21,199 nucleotides of DNA from Mucidula mucida (lineage: Eukaryota > Basidiomycota > Agaricomycetes > Agaricales > Physalacriaceae), in contig JADNYV010000581.1 of NCBI GenBank assembly GCA_015501055.1, forward strand, positions 1-21,199, given 5' to 3'. The notes under the pieces were generated by a model. The model was given only the letters and a program-made list of their open reading frames with translations. It was not told the DNA's origin and did not search any database. Below are positions 1 through 8,828 of the stretch, piece after piece. Positions within the stretch are counted from its first letter, which is position 1. Every line of letters starts with the position of its first letter. The position numbers were made by a program, and so were the translations under genes.

Positions 1-2
1 TG

Positions 3-119
3 CAGGATGCGGGTCATCACGCTGCCGCTGTGAATGGAGATCAGAGCGACGATGATGAGAGTGAAGCGGGTGACTCTCCTTGGTACTTTGAACTAGATTC
101 TGAGGATGATTATGATTGA
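3..119 (+). CDS. 3' end of an unidentified gene, acidic C-terminus (partial)
   Basis: The reading frame is open from base 3 to a TGA at 117-119 and gives 38 residues. It is rich in Asp and Glu and ends in the pattern SPWYFELDSEDDYD. Composition and uninterrupted reading suggest the last exon of a gene that begins outside the window. The acidic tail alone does not identify a family, so no function is assigned. Chance openness over 38 codons is possible, which keeps confidence moderate. Confidence 0.45.
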   Translation, partial: QDAGHHAAAVNGDQSDDDESEAGDSPWYFELDSEDDYD

Positions 120-356
120 TCAGGAGTGTTAGTGGTCTTGTTGGACAATGCCATGATATCGGTCTAAGTATCAAATTCAAAGTAGCGTGTTCAAGCGCGT
201 CGGAAGTGTTAATCGTCGAACGAGATCAGCCGAAAGAAGGCGAGGGGAAAGATACCCCGATAAATCGATGACCAGAGGCTTCAATGATCCTCAGCATATC
301 CCTGGCGACATTATCCGTTCCGACGCATTGAAGTATTCCGGTCGTGTAGTTGTCCT

Positions 357-688
357 TTACAAGTAGAACTTGGTCGGGTCCATGAGCCAAGAAGCGCGTT
401 CAAGGTGCTTTTTGGACGATACACGCTGAGAGGAAGTGGGGGTGGTGATGAGGGACACGCAGAACATGGAGGAGACGAAGCTGCATTAGTTTGCGCCATC
501 TTGACGTTGGACTTGCTCGTCCGTTGAAGGCGATATTCAATGCGAAGGAGGCGCGGAGGGTGGTGGTTTCCTCTTTAAGCGTTTGTTGACGGATTAACCA
601 TTTCTTGGTCATCGGTAGACAGTGCTGAGAAGCTTTGGAGGATCGCTTCTTTGCTGGCTGTTGACTTTGACTTGCGTGCCGGGGCCAT
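357..688 (-). CDS. Possible small spliced gene, unknown function
   Basis: A minus-strand ATG at 688-686 opens a basic N-terminus (MAPARKSKSTASKEA...) followed by a helical, acidic stretch (LSTDDQEM) up to about 600. A second protein-like segment in another frame ends at a TAA at 357-359. It is preceded on the minus strand by a pyrimidine-rich tract and CAG at 426-430, which would serve as a 3' splice site, and it ends in ERASWLMDPTKFYL. The middle exon and the first donor cannot be fixed: no in-frame GT-AG solution of normal length was found by eye. I do not recognise the protein. Alternatives are a decayed gene or chance ORFs. Confidence 0.3.
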
Positions 689-699
689 GATGACAAAAT

Positions 700-1590
700 C
701 GAGCGAGAGAGCAGTGGGAGTGGTAGATGAGAGACGTCGCCGAGACCTTTTATGATTCCCCAGCACCTGCTTGGAACAAAGAGAACAATGAGAGCTCCGA
801 TTTACCATGATAGGAAGCTCTGCAACAAAGAGCAGATGCCAGAACGTTGTCAGCCGAATCCGTATTCGATGATGGTGTGGTCGAAGGACAAGAGTAACAC
901 TCTTCTGTGTTTGAGGAAACGCCACAGTGAGTTCCACGTATTAGTCGGCAACTGTTCTTTACCAGAGCTGTAGGCTATGAATGTTTGTCGTCGGCATCGA
1001 TTCAGCACTAGCAAGTCTTCGGGCCTGGTGTCAAGCCGTGTGGCGCTCTACGGTCAGATTTGTGTCCCGCCTTCCACCGAAAGCCGATATCATTCTGAGA
1101 TAGATCATGAGTCGGGGAGGAATGTACTGTCCACCGTGGCATTCCCGCCTGTCTTCTGTTTCCTAGCAAACACAGAGGTGAAGTACAGTTCAGGCGATAT
1201 AGCACTCCGTTTAATCGAGACGGGTAGGAACGCGGCAAGTTGCAAACAGTAGACTGTGAGTAGCGCGGGACTCTGGATTTAGGCTCCATAGCCGACATGG
1301 TTTTCGTGTGGCGCAGTTTATGTAGATTGTACGCTTCGAAATAGAGATGATATGACGAGTAAAAATCGCCAGTGAAAGGCGCGTGAGCGACTTCCAAGTT
1401 CAGATGAGTATGTTGAATGCGTTTCGTTGCCTTTAGACACAACTGCATTATTGGAATTTAGAGAGCGAGCTAGAACTATTACCAGAGATTCGTCAAGTCA
1501 CTGACAGAAAATCAATACGCGTGTTTCGGCGTTTTATTCAAGTGTCAGAAAGGGAGATGGAATAGGCCGATCAGAGGCCGAGCGCGGGGT
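700..1590. other. Intergenic stretch with no recognised gene
   Basis: Short ORFs occur on both strands, the longest being a 146-codon minus-strand frame at 1008-1448. None shows a recognisable domain, a convincing splice pattern or composition like the neighbouring genes. The right part (about 1590-1677) presumably holds the promoter and 5' UTR of the epsin-like gene that starts at 1678. No repeat or RNA gene was seen. Confidence 0.5.
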
Positions 1591-1677
1591 GACAAACAGT
1601 GCCAAAGCATCTTGCTCATCGACTTGCACGTCGCGGACACCTGCATCCCGCCTTGTTCCTCATCGTCGTCGGCAGCC

Positions 1678-3618
1678 ATGGACAAACTCGAGTCGTTGAC
1701 GAGCCAGCTCTCGCAGATCACGATGTACGACATCAAGACCATGTACAACCAGGTCAGTACTTGCACCCGTATTTCGACGACGACCGACAGCGCTTTCGCA
1801 GGCCAAAAATGTCGTGCTCAACGTCAGCGAGATTGAGGCAAAGGTGCAGGAGGCGACCAACGAGGATCCCTGGTGCGCTGGTCGTCGTTGGACACGTCGG
1901 AGCGGGATGTACTGACCGGCTTGTAGGGGCGCTAGCTCGACGCTCATGCAGGATATCGCCAACCGGTATGTCTCTGTCGTATTTGTGACTAGTTGTGCTG
2001 ACCTCTGCATAGGACCTTTAACTAGTCAGTATCCGCCTTGTCATTCCGACCTTTGCTAACGGACACAGCCCGGACTTTAACGAAATCATGCCCGCCATTT
2101 ACTCGCGTTACATGGAGAAGGAGGCCCGCCAGTGGCGCCAGATTTACAAGGTGGGTTTACATGAAAATACGTGATATTTAGCTAACATTGGGCAGGCCCT
2201 CCAATTACTCGAATACCTCATCAAACACGGCTCTGAACGCGTCGTAGACGATGCACGAGCCCATGTTTCCACCATTAAAATGCTCCGAAATTTCCACTAT
2301 ATCGACGACAAGGGCAAGGACGAGGGTATAAACGGTATGTCGTCGTTGGCGATGATAAGCAGCCCACTGACTGTTGCCAGTTCGTAATCGATCAAAGGAA
2401 ATTGTCGAGCTGCTCTCCGATGTGGAAAAGATTCGGAACGAGCGAAGAAAAGCAAAGGCCAATAAGCACAAGTACACTGGCACTGGAAACGATGGGCTCA
2501 GTTTCGCTGGTGGTAGCGGCGGCAGTGGCAGATACGGCGGATTTGGAAACGACAGCTTGGGTGGAGGCAGCTACAGTGGTAGCGCAAGCTATGGTAATAC
2601 TTCGGATTACGGCTCATATGGAGGCGGCAGCTCCTCGTCCTTCCGCGACTCGGATGGCCGACGTGGATACGAAGAGTACACGGCTGGTGATGATGACTCT
2701 GTGACCACGACGCCTGCCCGCTCGAATAGCATGAATTCGGGGACATCATCCACTCGCACACCTCAACGTAAGGCATCGGCCCCGCCACCTGCGCCTGCGC
2801 CTGCACCCGTTCCAGAGGTCGACTTGTTAGGTGGATTGGACGATGATACGTTCAGTTCTGTACCTGCTCCGCCATCTGCCCCGTCCTTTGCCACCAACAA
2901 AGCGCTCCCCGCTTTGGCTTCTACTTCGGTCATTGACGGTATGTTTCTCTTCATATACATCCACAACCTGTAGCTAATGTCACTAGATGACGAGTTTGCG
3001 GACTTTCAAGTAGCGCCAAGTGCACCAGCACCTGCGCCTGTTGCGGCGAACAAAACGCAGAATCTTATGGATATGCTCAACTCGAGCAAACCTTCGACCC
3101 CCGCCCAACAAAGAAACGGAGGTTTTGGCGTTGCCGCTATGCAGCAGCCTATGGGAACCGGGTCTAGCATGGGCATGGGTATGGGTATGCAACCCGCTCG
3201 CATGGGCTCGATGGGCAGTATGCACCGCCAAACGCCGTCCATGACTGCCACGTCTTCTCCGCCGCAAAACCTCTTTGGGGGACCCATGCAGCCGACCGTT
3301 GCATCTCCCACGGCTTCCTCTTTCTCTTCAGCGCTGCGTCCTGCGAGTACTACCTCTGTCGTTTCTCCTGGCGGCGCGAAACCAGCAGCCAAGGGTGGAA
3401 ACTTTGAAGATCTTTGGTCAATGTCGCTCGGCTCCACAAGCAAGCCGGCGACGCCTGTGGGAGGCAAGTCGATTAAGGATTTGGAGAAGGAGAAGGCTTC
3501 GGCTGGGTTGTGGGGGGCTGCGAAGCCGCCGATGGGGGCGAGCGGCAATAATGCGTTTGGCTCCTTTGGGACAGCACCGCCGCCTTCGAGTGGGGGTGGA
3601 GATGATTTGTTGTTATAA
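1678..3618 (+). CDS. Epsin-like ENTH-domain protein (Ent3/epsinR type), 8 exons
   Basis: Predicted exons are 1678-1752, 1802-1872, 1927-1965, 2013-2024, 2069-2150, 2196-2334, 2381-2938 and 2987-3618. Together they give 1608 nt, 535 residues. All introns are GT-AG and 44-54 nt long. Residues about 18-155 form an ENTH domain with family hallmarks (EATNEDPWG, STLMQDIANRTF, LLEYLIKHGSERV, FHYIDDKGKDEGINVR). ENTH domains bind phosphoinositides and bend membranes. The rest is a low-complexity Gly/Ser/Pro/Met tail with adaptor peptides: VDLLGG (286-291, clathrin-box-like), DEFADF (327-332, acidic-aromatic motif of the kind bound by gamma-ear or GGA adaptors), FEDLW (465-469) and a terminal DDLLL. 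The gamma-ear-like motif suggests Golgi/endosome clathrin traffic (Ent3/epsinR) rather than plasma-membrane epsin; this subclass is inferred. No ubiquitin-interacting motif was noticed. A rearranged partial copy lies at 6861-7700. Confidence 0.93.
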
Positions 3619-3917
3619 GCTGCTACTCTGGGACTAAAACGAGCTCTGGTATTATGGGTGTGATATCAAATTTGCTTTTAATAGAGATGGTTTATTTAAT
3701 TCGTATGGTTTACTTCTAAGTTACATGCAGTACTTATACTAGTCTCCCGCAGTCAGCCTACGTATAAAGCCGCAAGCAAGTTTCGTTCATAGTATATTTA
3801 TACTGCACTTGGCCGTAAATAGGATGTGAATCAGCTGTTCCAGTAAAGGGATTTATGATTGCTGCGCTTCGTCTATTTCTCTAGGAATATCAAAGAAGAA
3901 TACTTGAGCCTGTTAAC
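3619..3917. other. 3' flank of the epsin-like gene, intergenic
   Basis: This stretch is A+T-richer than the coding sequence upstream and contains TTTAAT-type tracts near 3675-3700 that could serve 3'-end formation. No ORF with recognisable content was seen. It ends at the 9-bp repeat that flanks the inverted-repeat element. Confidence 0.4.
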
Positions 3918-3926
3918 AGTACAGCC
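3918..3926. repeat. 9-bp target-site duplication, left copy
   Basis: AGTACAGCC directly precedes the left inverted repeat. The identical word follows the right inverted repeat at 4807-4815. Confidence 0.85.
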
Positions 3927-4072
3927 TAGCCAGGTAACCTGACCTACTAGTATGAGCAAGCGTCGATACAGTAGGCCAGGTAAATCTGAGTTTAAATTTG
4001 GCGTGAACATGTCGTTGGGAATTCGCAGAGATCGGTCCGACTTCCTATATGCCGTATAAGGAAATAAATTCT
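3927..4072 (+). repeat. Left terminal inverted repeat (146 bp)
   Basis: It is the reverse complement of 4661-4806 with two mismatches: GCG versus GCA near 3961 and GGGAATT versus GGAAATT near 4019. Homology stops abruptly at both edges of the arm. Confidence 0.92.
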
Positions 4073-4660
4073 GCAGTCTTAAAAGGCAACGTTCGTCGTA
4101 GCAGCATCCAGGTCGCGCCCAGTATGCATAAGCATGCCAGAATGACTTTGTGCATGTAAAAGATATATTCCAGGTAAGTAATGACTTCAAACCCCCGTTA
4201 TGCCGCGTTGAAGTTTCCATCTGTCCACCGGTAGCTTGATACGCTGATTAACACGCTATGCTGCCGTTCCCGACGAGACTTGTCCATCTGATCCATCTCA
4301 AATCAGTTCTCCAACTCTGCCAACCCTCTGGAATGTCATAGTATCATTGAAAACTGGGTTCACATCGTCTACAAGACTGCTAGCTGAGAGGGGATCAGCG
4401 AAGAGGCTGGGGCACAGCTAGTTTGGGACGTCGTTGGCATCAACACGCGCAATTGGAAGTCGGCGATGCTCGTGGATGCGTAGTATATAACATGCTACAC
4501 TGCCTGGGGTTGGAGTGCATCCCAGAGGGACATCTAGTCAAGTTTTCATCAGTATATAGTTGAGATTCAGTGTAATATACGTAATCTTGTCAATTGGGAC
4601 CTCGGAGGGAAGTGTGAACACCACAAACAAGTCCGCTGCGAGACGTTAGAATTTGCGGAA

Positions 4661-4806
4661 AGAATTTATTTCCTTATACGGCATATAGGAAGTCGGACCG
4701 ATCTCTGCGAATTTCCAACGACATGTTCACGCCAAATTTAAACTCAGATTTACCTGGCCTACTGTATCGATGCTTGCTCATACTAGTAGGTCAGGTTACC
4801 TGGCTA
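4661..4806 (-). repeat. Right terminal inverted repeat (146 bp)
   Basis: It is the partner of 3927-4072. Its outer end, CCTGGCTA, abuts the right copy of the 9-bp target duplication. Confidence 0.92.
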
Positions 4807-4815
4807 AGTACAGCC
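4807..4815. repeat. 9-bp target-site duplication, right copy
   Basis: AGTACAGCC directly follows the right inverted repeat and matches 3918-3926 exactly. Confidence 0.85.
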
Positions 4816-5430
4816 TTCGCCGACTGGAACATTACCTCTAACGACCTCAAACACCACAAGCAAGTAGTTCTACCTCTTCTTCTGTAATGCTTGACTGACC
4901 GAGGCTTTTAGTCTATCGTTCATATAGCCTCAGTTTTCTCCTCGGTGAGGCATCAACGTTTCTCGAAGATGATTGCTCTACGACAACTTGAAAGTCGCGT
5001 TATCCAGTCCAACGAGGCACGGCAGACGCAGCTTCGTCGTATCTTTCGCTGCTAGAGCCATGGCCTGGATGGCGGACGCAAAGCTTTTCCGCGTCGCAGG
5101 ATGAAGCTGCACCTCTTCCTTGAAAAAAGCGGACGTGATGCTTCTGGATCCGAGGACGTGGCGCCTGTAGCGAAAGCAAACGGATGTACTCTCCATTTCG
5201 CCCACGTACGATTCGAATCACTACTAACGTGGTATTACCCGATGCTCTTTGTTAATGCGTTGTCTTGTCTTCACTGTGTCTTCAGTACGGCACTATGAAG
5301 CTATGTAGGACCGAGGTAACGAGGTCCCGTCCGAAAGCTTCCATAAGCGGGCTTTTATCCGATACTAATCGCCGTGCCGTGCCCATCAAGTTGTTTGTGT
5401 TTTTGGCAAATCAACGATCTACTTCCCGCC
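4816..5430. other. Intergenic region upstream of the HNH gene
   Basis: Only short overlapping ORFs are present on both strands and none was recognised. The last few hundred bases presumably hold the promoter and 5' UTR of the gene starting at 5431. No TATA box or repeat stands out. Confidence 0.4.
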
Positions 5431-6814
5431 ATGACGTCCGCAGCTGAACTGAAGGCGTTTTTGAGAAAACCGAGAAACGACACAGACGACGCAGAACCTC
5501 CTACTCTCCCTCCTCATCTCGGAAATCTGCCCCACGATATCTATGTTACCGCGGCTTTGGAGTACCTCGACGACTACCCTTTTGACCGCCCTTTCATCAT
5601 GTATACGCCTGTGGGCCGCATCAAGGCCTCCTTCGATCCTTCGAGTACGAAACACAAAGGCTGGGATCAGAAGGCCAGGTCCTATCTCAAAGCGTGTGTC
5701 GAGGTCGACCGAAGCAGCTTCGCAACTATAGACTCGACCTATGACGCCAGTCTGGCTCAGCAACAATTCATACACGAAGGTGTTTTCAAGCGGAGATGGG
5801 CATTAGAAGAGCTTGCATCCGAGATGATAGCTCTCGTTCAGTTGGGTGTGTCATTTGGTCCACCATCGTTATCATTTTACAGTGTCTGATGCTACGCAGT
5901 ACGCTCGGAGACCCGCACTGCCTCTGCTGTGGAGACGCCTATGACAACGGGTAATGAAAGAGACAGCAACGTAGTAACTGCAAGTTGTGCCGCCTTGGTT
6001 GATCTGACTCACCGTGTCTAGGTCAGGTTGCGGGACGAAACATGTCGATTAAGCGGTGTCATTAGGGAAAAAAAAATGACCGCAGAGGAGCAGAGAAGGT
6101 TTCTTGAGTTCGACCTGCCAACTGCACGCCTGCAAGTTGCTCATGGGCTTCCCTTTGGGATGGGTGAAACAGTCCGTCATTTGTATGTTGTCTCTGTATG
6201 TGCTGACTATTTTGTTAGTCATTCCATTTGGTCGAGGTCCTTACAGGGCTTTCAATCAGGAATTGGGGTAACTCTGTCGACTGCGTGGAGAACGCACTCT
6301 TGATGCACGCTGCTCTCCACGATCTGTTCGGCGCATTCCGTATCTATTTTGAGTCTGACTCGAACAACATTGTACAGTGTTCTACTGCCTTCCATGCCTT
6401 TCTCTTATTGACTGTATTGCCCAGATCTATATACGAGCACGTATGTTTCCCTACCGTGCAAATCCCCTTCTGCCGCTTTCTGGTCTTGTCAACATCGAGG
6501 GGCGCCGTTGCCACCTTCCATCCGTTCTCATTGACACTCGACTGCGCCCACCAACACTTGATACAATTCCCGATATTGATATGAAGTTTTTCACTCTTCA
6601 TAAATTTATCGGGGATATCGTATGGATGTGCGGAGGTGCGGAACCAGAGTCTGACGATGAAGATGAAGATGGAGAGGACGTGAGGGCCCTATCAGCTGAG
6701 AATTGGGTTGTTCTGCAGGACAAGTTAACTTGTCCTGCGGATTTTGTTGCACAGCACGACGAGATAAATGGGCACATATATATAGTGAAGGAGCAACAGA
6801 GGTGGAACACATAG
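5431..6814 (+). CDS. HNH nuclease-domain protein (fungal HNH_2-like), about 5 exons
   Basis: Approximate exons are 5431-5840, 5900-5950, 6027-6186, 6219-6371 and 6425-6814, about 387 residues if correct. The ATG at 5431 starts a plausible N-terminus (MTSAAELKAFLRKP); an upstream in-frame ATG at 5374 is less likely. Exons 2-3 join in frame to give a Cys-rich stretch (HCLCCGDAYDNG then RDETCRLSG). The HNH core follows: LQVAHGLPFGMG supplies the first His, and SVDCVENALLMHAALHDLF supplies the central Asn and last His. This order matches the fungal HNH_2 type of metal-dependent nuclease. An acidic loop (ESDDEDEDGED) lies near the C-terminus. Whether it is active or what it cuts is unknown. Intron 6372-6424 is clean GT-AG. 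The first intron needs an unusual GTTGGG donor and the third is only about 32 nt with a GTTGTC donor, so those junctions are uncertain, or the gene carries small indels. Confidence 0.72.
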
Positions 6815-6860
6815 AGGAGAAGAAGAGGTTGGAGCCGCGGGATGCATAGAAGATGAAGCG

Positions 6861-7162
6861 TCTATGACGACCGACTGTGCATTCACAGGCCGAAAATGTT
6901 GTGCTCAATGTCAGTGAGATTGAGGCCAAAGTGCAGGAGGCGACCAACGGGTGCGCTGGTCATCGTTGGACACATCGGAGCGGGATGTACTGACCAACTT
7001 GTAGGGACGCTAGCTCGACGCTCATGCAGGAGATTGCCAACCAGTATGTCTCTGTTGTATCTGTGACTACTTGTGCTGACCTCCGAGTAGGACCTTCAGT
7101 CATGGTAACTACGAGCTTCCTCACTAACGGCACAGCCCGGACTTTAACAAAAATAATGCCCG
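6861..7162 (+). pseudogene. Partial epsin gene copy, direct segment (exons 2-5 with introns)
   Basis: The sequence parallels about 1775-2094 of the epsin-like gene, including introns 2-4, with scattered substitutions and short deletions. One deletion removes the bases coding the end of the NEDPW motif, destroying the exon 2 donor context. Retained introns show DNA-level duplication rather than retroposition. It starts just after the stop of the HNH gene (6814) and ends abruptly at about 7162, where the source switches to the opposite strand of the epsin 3' region. It cannot encode an ENTH domain. Confidence 0.88.
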
Positions 7163-7167
7163 AAACC

Positions 7168-7700
7168 CCCGTTTCTTTGTTGGGTGGGCGAAGGTTTGCT
7201 CCAGTTGAGCATATCCATAAGATTCTGAGTTTTGTTTACCGCAACAGGCAAAGGCGCTGGTGCACTTGGCGCTACTTGAAAGTCGGCAAAATCATCATCT
7301 AGTGACATTAGCTACAGGTTGTGTAGGTATATGAAGAGAAACATACCGTCAATGACCGAAGTAGAAGCCAAAGCGTGGAGCGCTTTGTTGGTGGCAAAGG
7401 ACGGGGCAGATGGCGGAGCAGGTGCAAAACTGAACGTATCGTCGTCCAATCCACCCAACAAGTCGACTGCTGGAACGGGTGCAGGCGCAGGCGCAGGTGG
7501 CGGGGCTGATGGCTTACGTTGAGGTGTGCGAGTGGATGATGTCCCCGAGTTCATGCTATTCGAGCGGGCAGGCGTCGTGGTCACAGAGTCAGCATCACCA
7601 GCCGTGTACTCTTCGTATCCATGCCGGCCATCCGAGTCGCGGAAGGACGAGGAACTGCCGCCTCCATATGAACCGTAATCCGAAGTGTTACCATAGCTTG
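7168..7700 (-). pseudogene. Partial epsin gene copy, inverted segment (exons 7-8)
   Basis: Read on the minus strand, this matches about 2585-3124 of the epsin-like gene, covering the end of exon 7, intron 7 and the start of exon 8. The exon 7 part remains an open frame of about 130 codons (7312-7716, read leftwards) and keeps the VDLLGG clathrin-box-like motif and the PARSNSMNSGTSS region with a few replacements. No ENTH part is linked to it, so it is a fragment. Its outer end is cut exactly by the first LTR at 7701. Confidence 0.88.
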
Positions 7701-8080
7701 TGTTATGAATGACCATATTTTCACACTTTCACATCTTATCATATCTTATCGGGGGCCTTGTCTTATCAACCAACGGACTGTTTCATCATCTGTTTCATCA
7801 CCGATCATACTCCTTTTCATTACCGAAGCCGTACTCATGTCGGACACACACCCAACACATGGATGACATCATACATGCCGATACCTCATGGACTCCCTAT
7901 TGTATACACACCGCCGACACTCGTAGCACACATGGTTGTTTCAGTATTATTACTTACATGCAGATACCACTCGTATTTAATGGTTTCACGGACTAGTAGC
8001 ATACAACACTGGGTCAAGGGCGTGGAGCATCCCTAGTAGAAACGCGTATGGACAAGGAGTCTCAAACACAGACTTACTAG

Positions 8081-8088
8081 TATATAAG
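8081..8088 (+). promoter_or_regulatory. TATA box of the element 1 LTR
   Basis: TATATAAG occurs about 380 nt into the LTR. A transcription start about 25-32 nt downstream would fall near 8110-8113, at the edge of the block complementary to the primer-binding site. The box is conserved in the other two LTRs (12578-12585 and 18552-18559, minus strand). Confidence 0.65.
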
Positions 8089-8112
8089 CAGTAGTGTAGT
8101 ATCATTGTACTT

Positions 8113-8124
8113 TAGTTCCGATCT
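8113..8124 (+). promoter_or_regulatory. Predicted RNA 5'-end block complementary to the primer-binding site
   Basis: TAGTTCCGATCT is the exact reverse complement of 8232-8243. It lies about 30 nt after the TATA box, where the transcript should begin. This is the arrangement used by Tf1-like elements, in which the RNA 5' end folds back and primes minus-strand synthesis. Confidence 0.6.
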
Positions 8125-8231
8125 CGTTTATACACCTGGCCTAGCCTAGTCTTACGAACGCGAACACCTTCTTCCTTAGTTCTTGCTGTGGTACCTGGTT
8201 GAGTCTCGTGGCTTAGTCAGTCGCTAACAGA

Positions 8232-8243
8232 AGATCGGAACTA
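8232..8243 (+). other. Primer-binding site of element 1, self-priming type
   Basis: AGATCGGAACTA starts two bases after the LTR end (8229). It pairs perfectly over 12 nt with 8113-8124 in the LTR. I did not recognise a match to a tRNA 3' end. The same pair is present in element 2. Confidence 0.6.
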
Positions 8244-8828
8244 CTTTCTACCACCTACCACACATCCCTGATCGTCGATCAGCACTTCGCTGTTTGATCA
8301 TCGCACATTCCCCTGTTTCCTTTCCCTGTTTACAGATTGACGGATTCCTAATCCCAGCGCACGTCCGCATACGTGTGTATTGGTCCCAGTAGCGCCGGCT
8401 AACAGTTAGAGATAACTGCCTCGGGTGCTGGAAGTAGCCGCTCTCACGAGAACGAACTTTTGGCAGTTGCACTTCAGTGGGCGCTGTTTACGGGTCAACC
8501 CCCGTTCCCAGGAAAACTTCGGCTTACCTCACACCAGAGGGACGTCGGCTGGGCAATTGCGAACTTGTGACGAGCTCTTGGGCTCCGTAGATACGTAGTC
8601 AGTAGTCGGTAAAATAGTGTAGACAGTTACGATACCTACCTACTTTACTTACATTACGATACACACCACCATTCCCCACCCTACCAAGTCCTGGATTCTA
8701 TTTCAGATCTAGGCGATCCCTCCCTATTCATCCAAACCTCTATTCCCTCACCTGTTTCATCCAAATCCGCATCACCCATATCACCACTTTCACCCTTTCA
8801 CTCTCCGATCCCATCACCCCGATCCATC
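8244..8828 (+). other. Untranslated leader of element 1
   Basis: This non-coding stretch between primer-binding site and gag is conserved in element 2 (17817-18397). It includes a small hairpin-forming palindrome, TGATCGTCGATCA, near 8269. No ORF of note is present on the plus strand. Confidence 0.6.

Larger units (their letters stand above)
3927..4806. mobile_element. Non-autonomous inverted-repeat DNA transposon, Mutator-like by structure
   Basis: The 880-bp element is bounded by near-perfect 146-bp terminal inverted repeats (3927-4072 and 4661-4806), whose outermost bases are TAGCCAGG...CCTGGCTA. The identical 9-mer AGTACAGCC occurs immediately outside both ends (3918-3926 and 4807-4815), as expected of a target-site duplication. 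A 9-bp duplication plus long inverted repeats is the known hallmark of Mutator-like elements; assignment to that superfamily is inference. The 588-bp interior has no transposase-like ORF, so the copy must depend on a transposase in trans. The arms differ at only two positions, suggesting recent insertion or an otherwise conserved element. Confidence 0.85.
7701..8229 (+). repeat. 5' LTR of element 1 (529 bp)
   Basis: It begins TGTTATGAAT and ends CGCTAACA, with short inverted ends TGTTA/TAACA as is normal for Ty3/gypsy LTRs. It is homologous along its length to 12437-12962 and 18412-18939 in opposite orientation. At least ten substitutions separate it from those two, which agree with each other at all of them. 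Confidence 0.93.

Noticed and set aside
340..420. Minus-strand run reading LLVKDNYTTGILQCVGTDN in a third frame, looking like an exon
   Set aside because: It overlaps the better-supported last exon of the candidate gene at 357-688 and is preceded by an in-frame stop with no suitable 3' splice site.
3873..4220. 115-codon minus-strand ORF overlapping the left arm of the inverted-repeat element
   Set aside because: It begins inside the element and runs out through the inverted repeat, has no recognisable domain, and the inverted repeat itself explains the sequence.
7024..7302. 92-codon plus-strand ORF across the epsin-copy breakpoint
   Set aside because: It is formed by joining direct and inverted epsin fragments, mostly in intron or antisense sequence. 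It is a by-product of the rearrangement, not a new gene.
7709..8036. Overlapping ORFs inside the LTRs (repeated at 12629-12958 and 18604-18882)
   Set aside because: They recur only because the LTR recurs, have no start context or domain, and would precede or overlap the promoter of the element.
8268..8281. TGATCGTCGATCA palindrome in the leader as a regulatory hairpin or packaging signal
   Set aside because: The stem is only six base pairs and there is no further evidence of function beyond conservation between two close copies.
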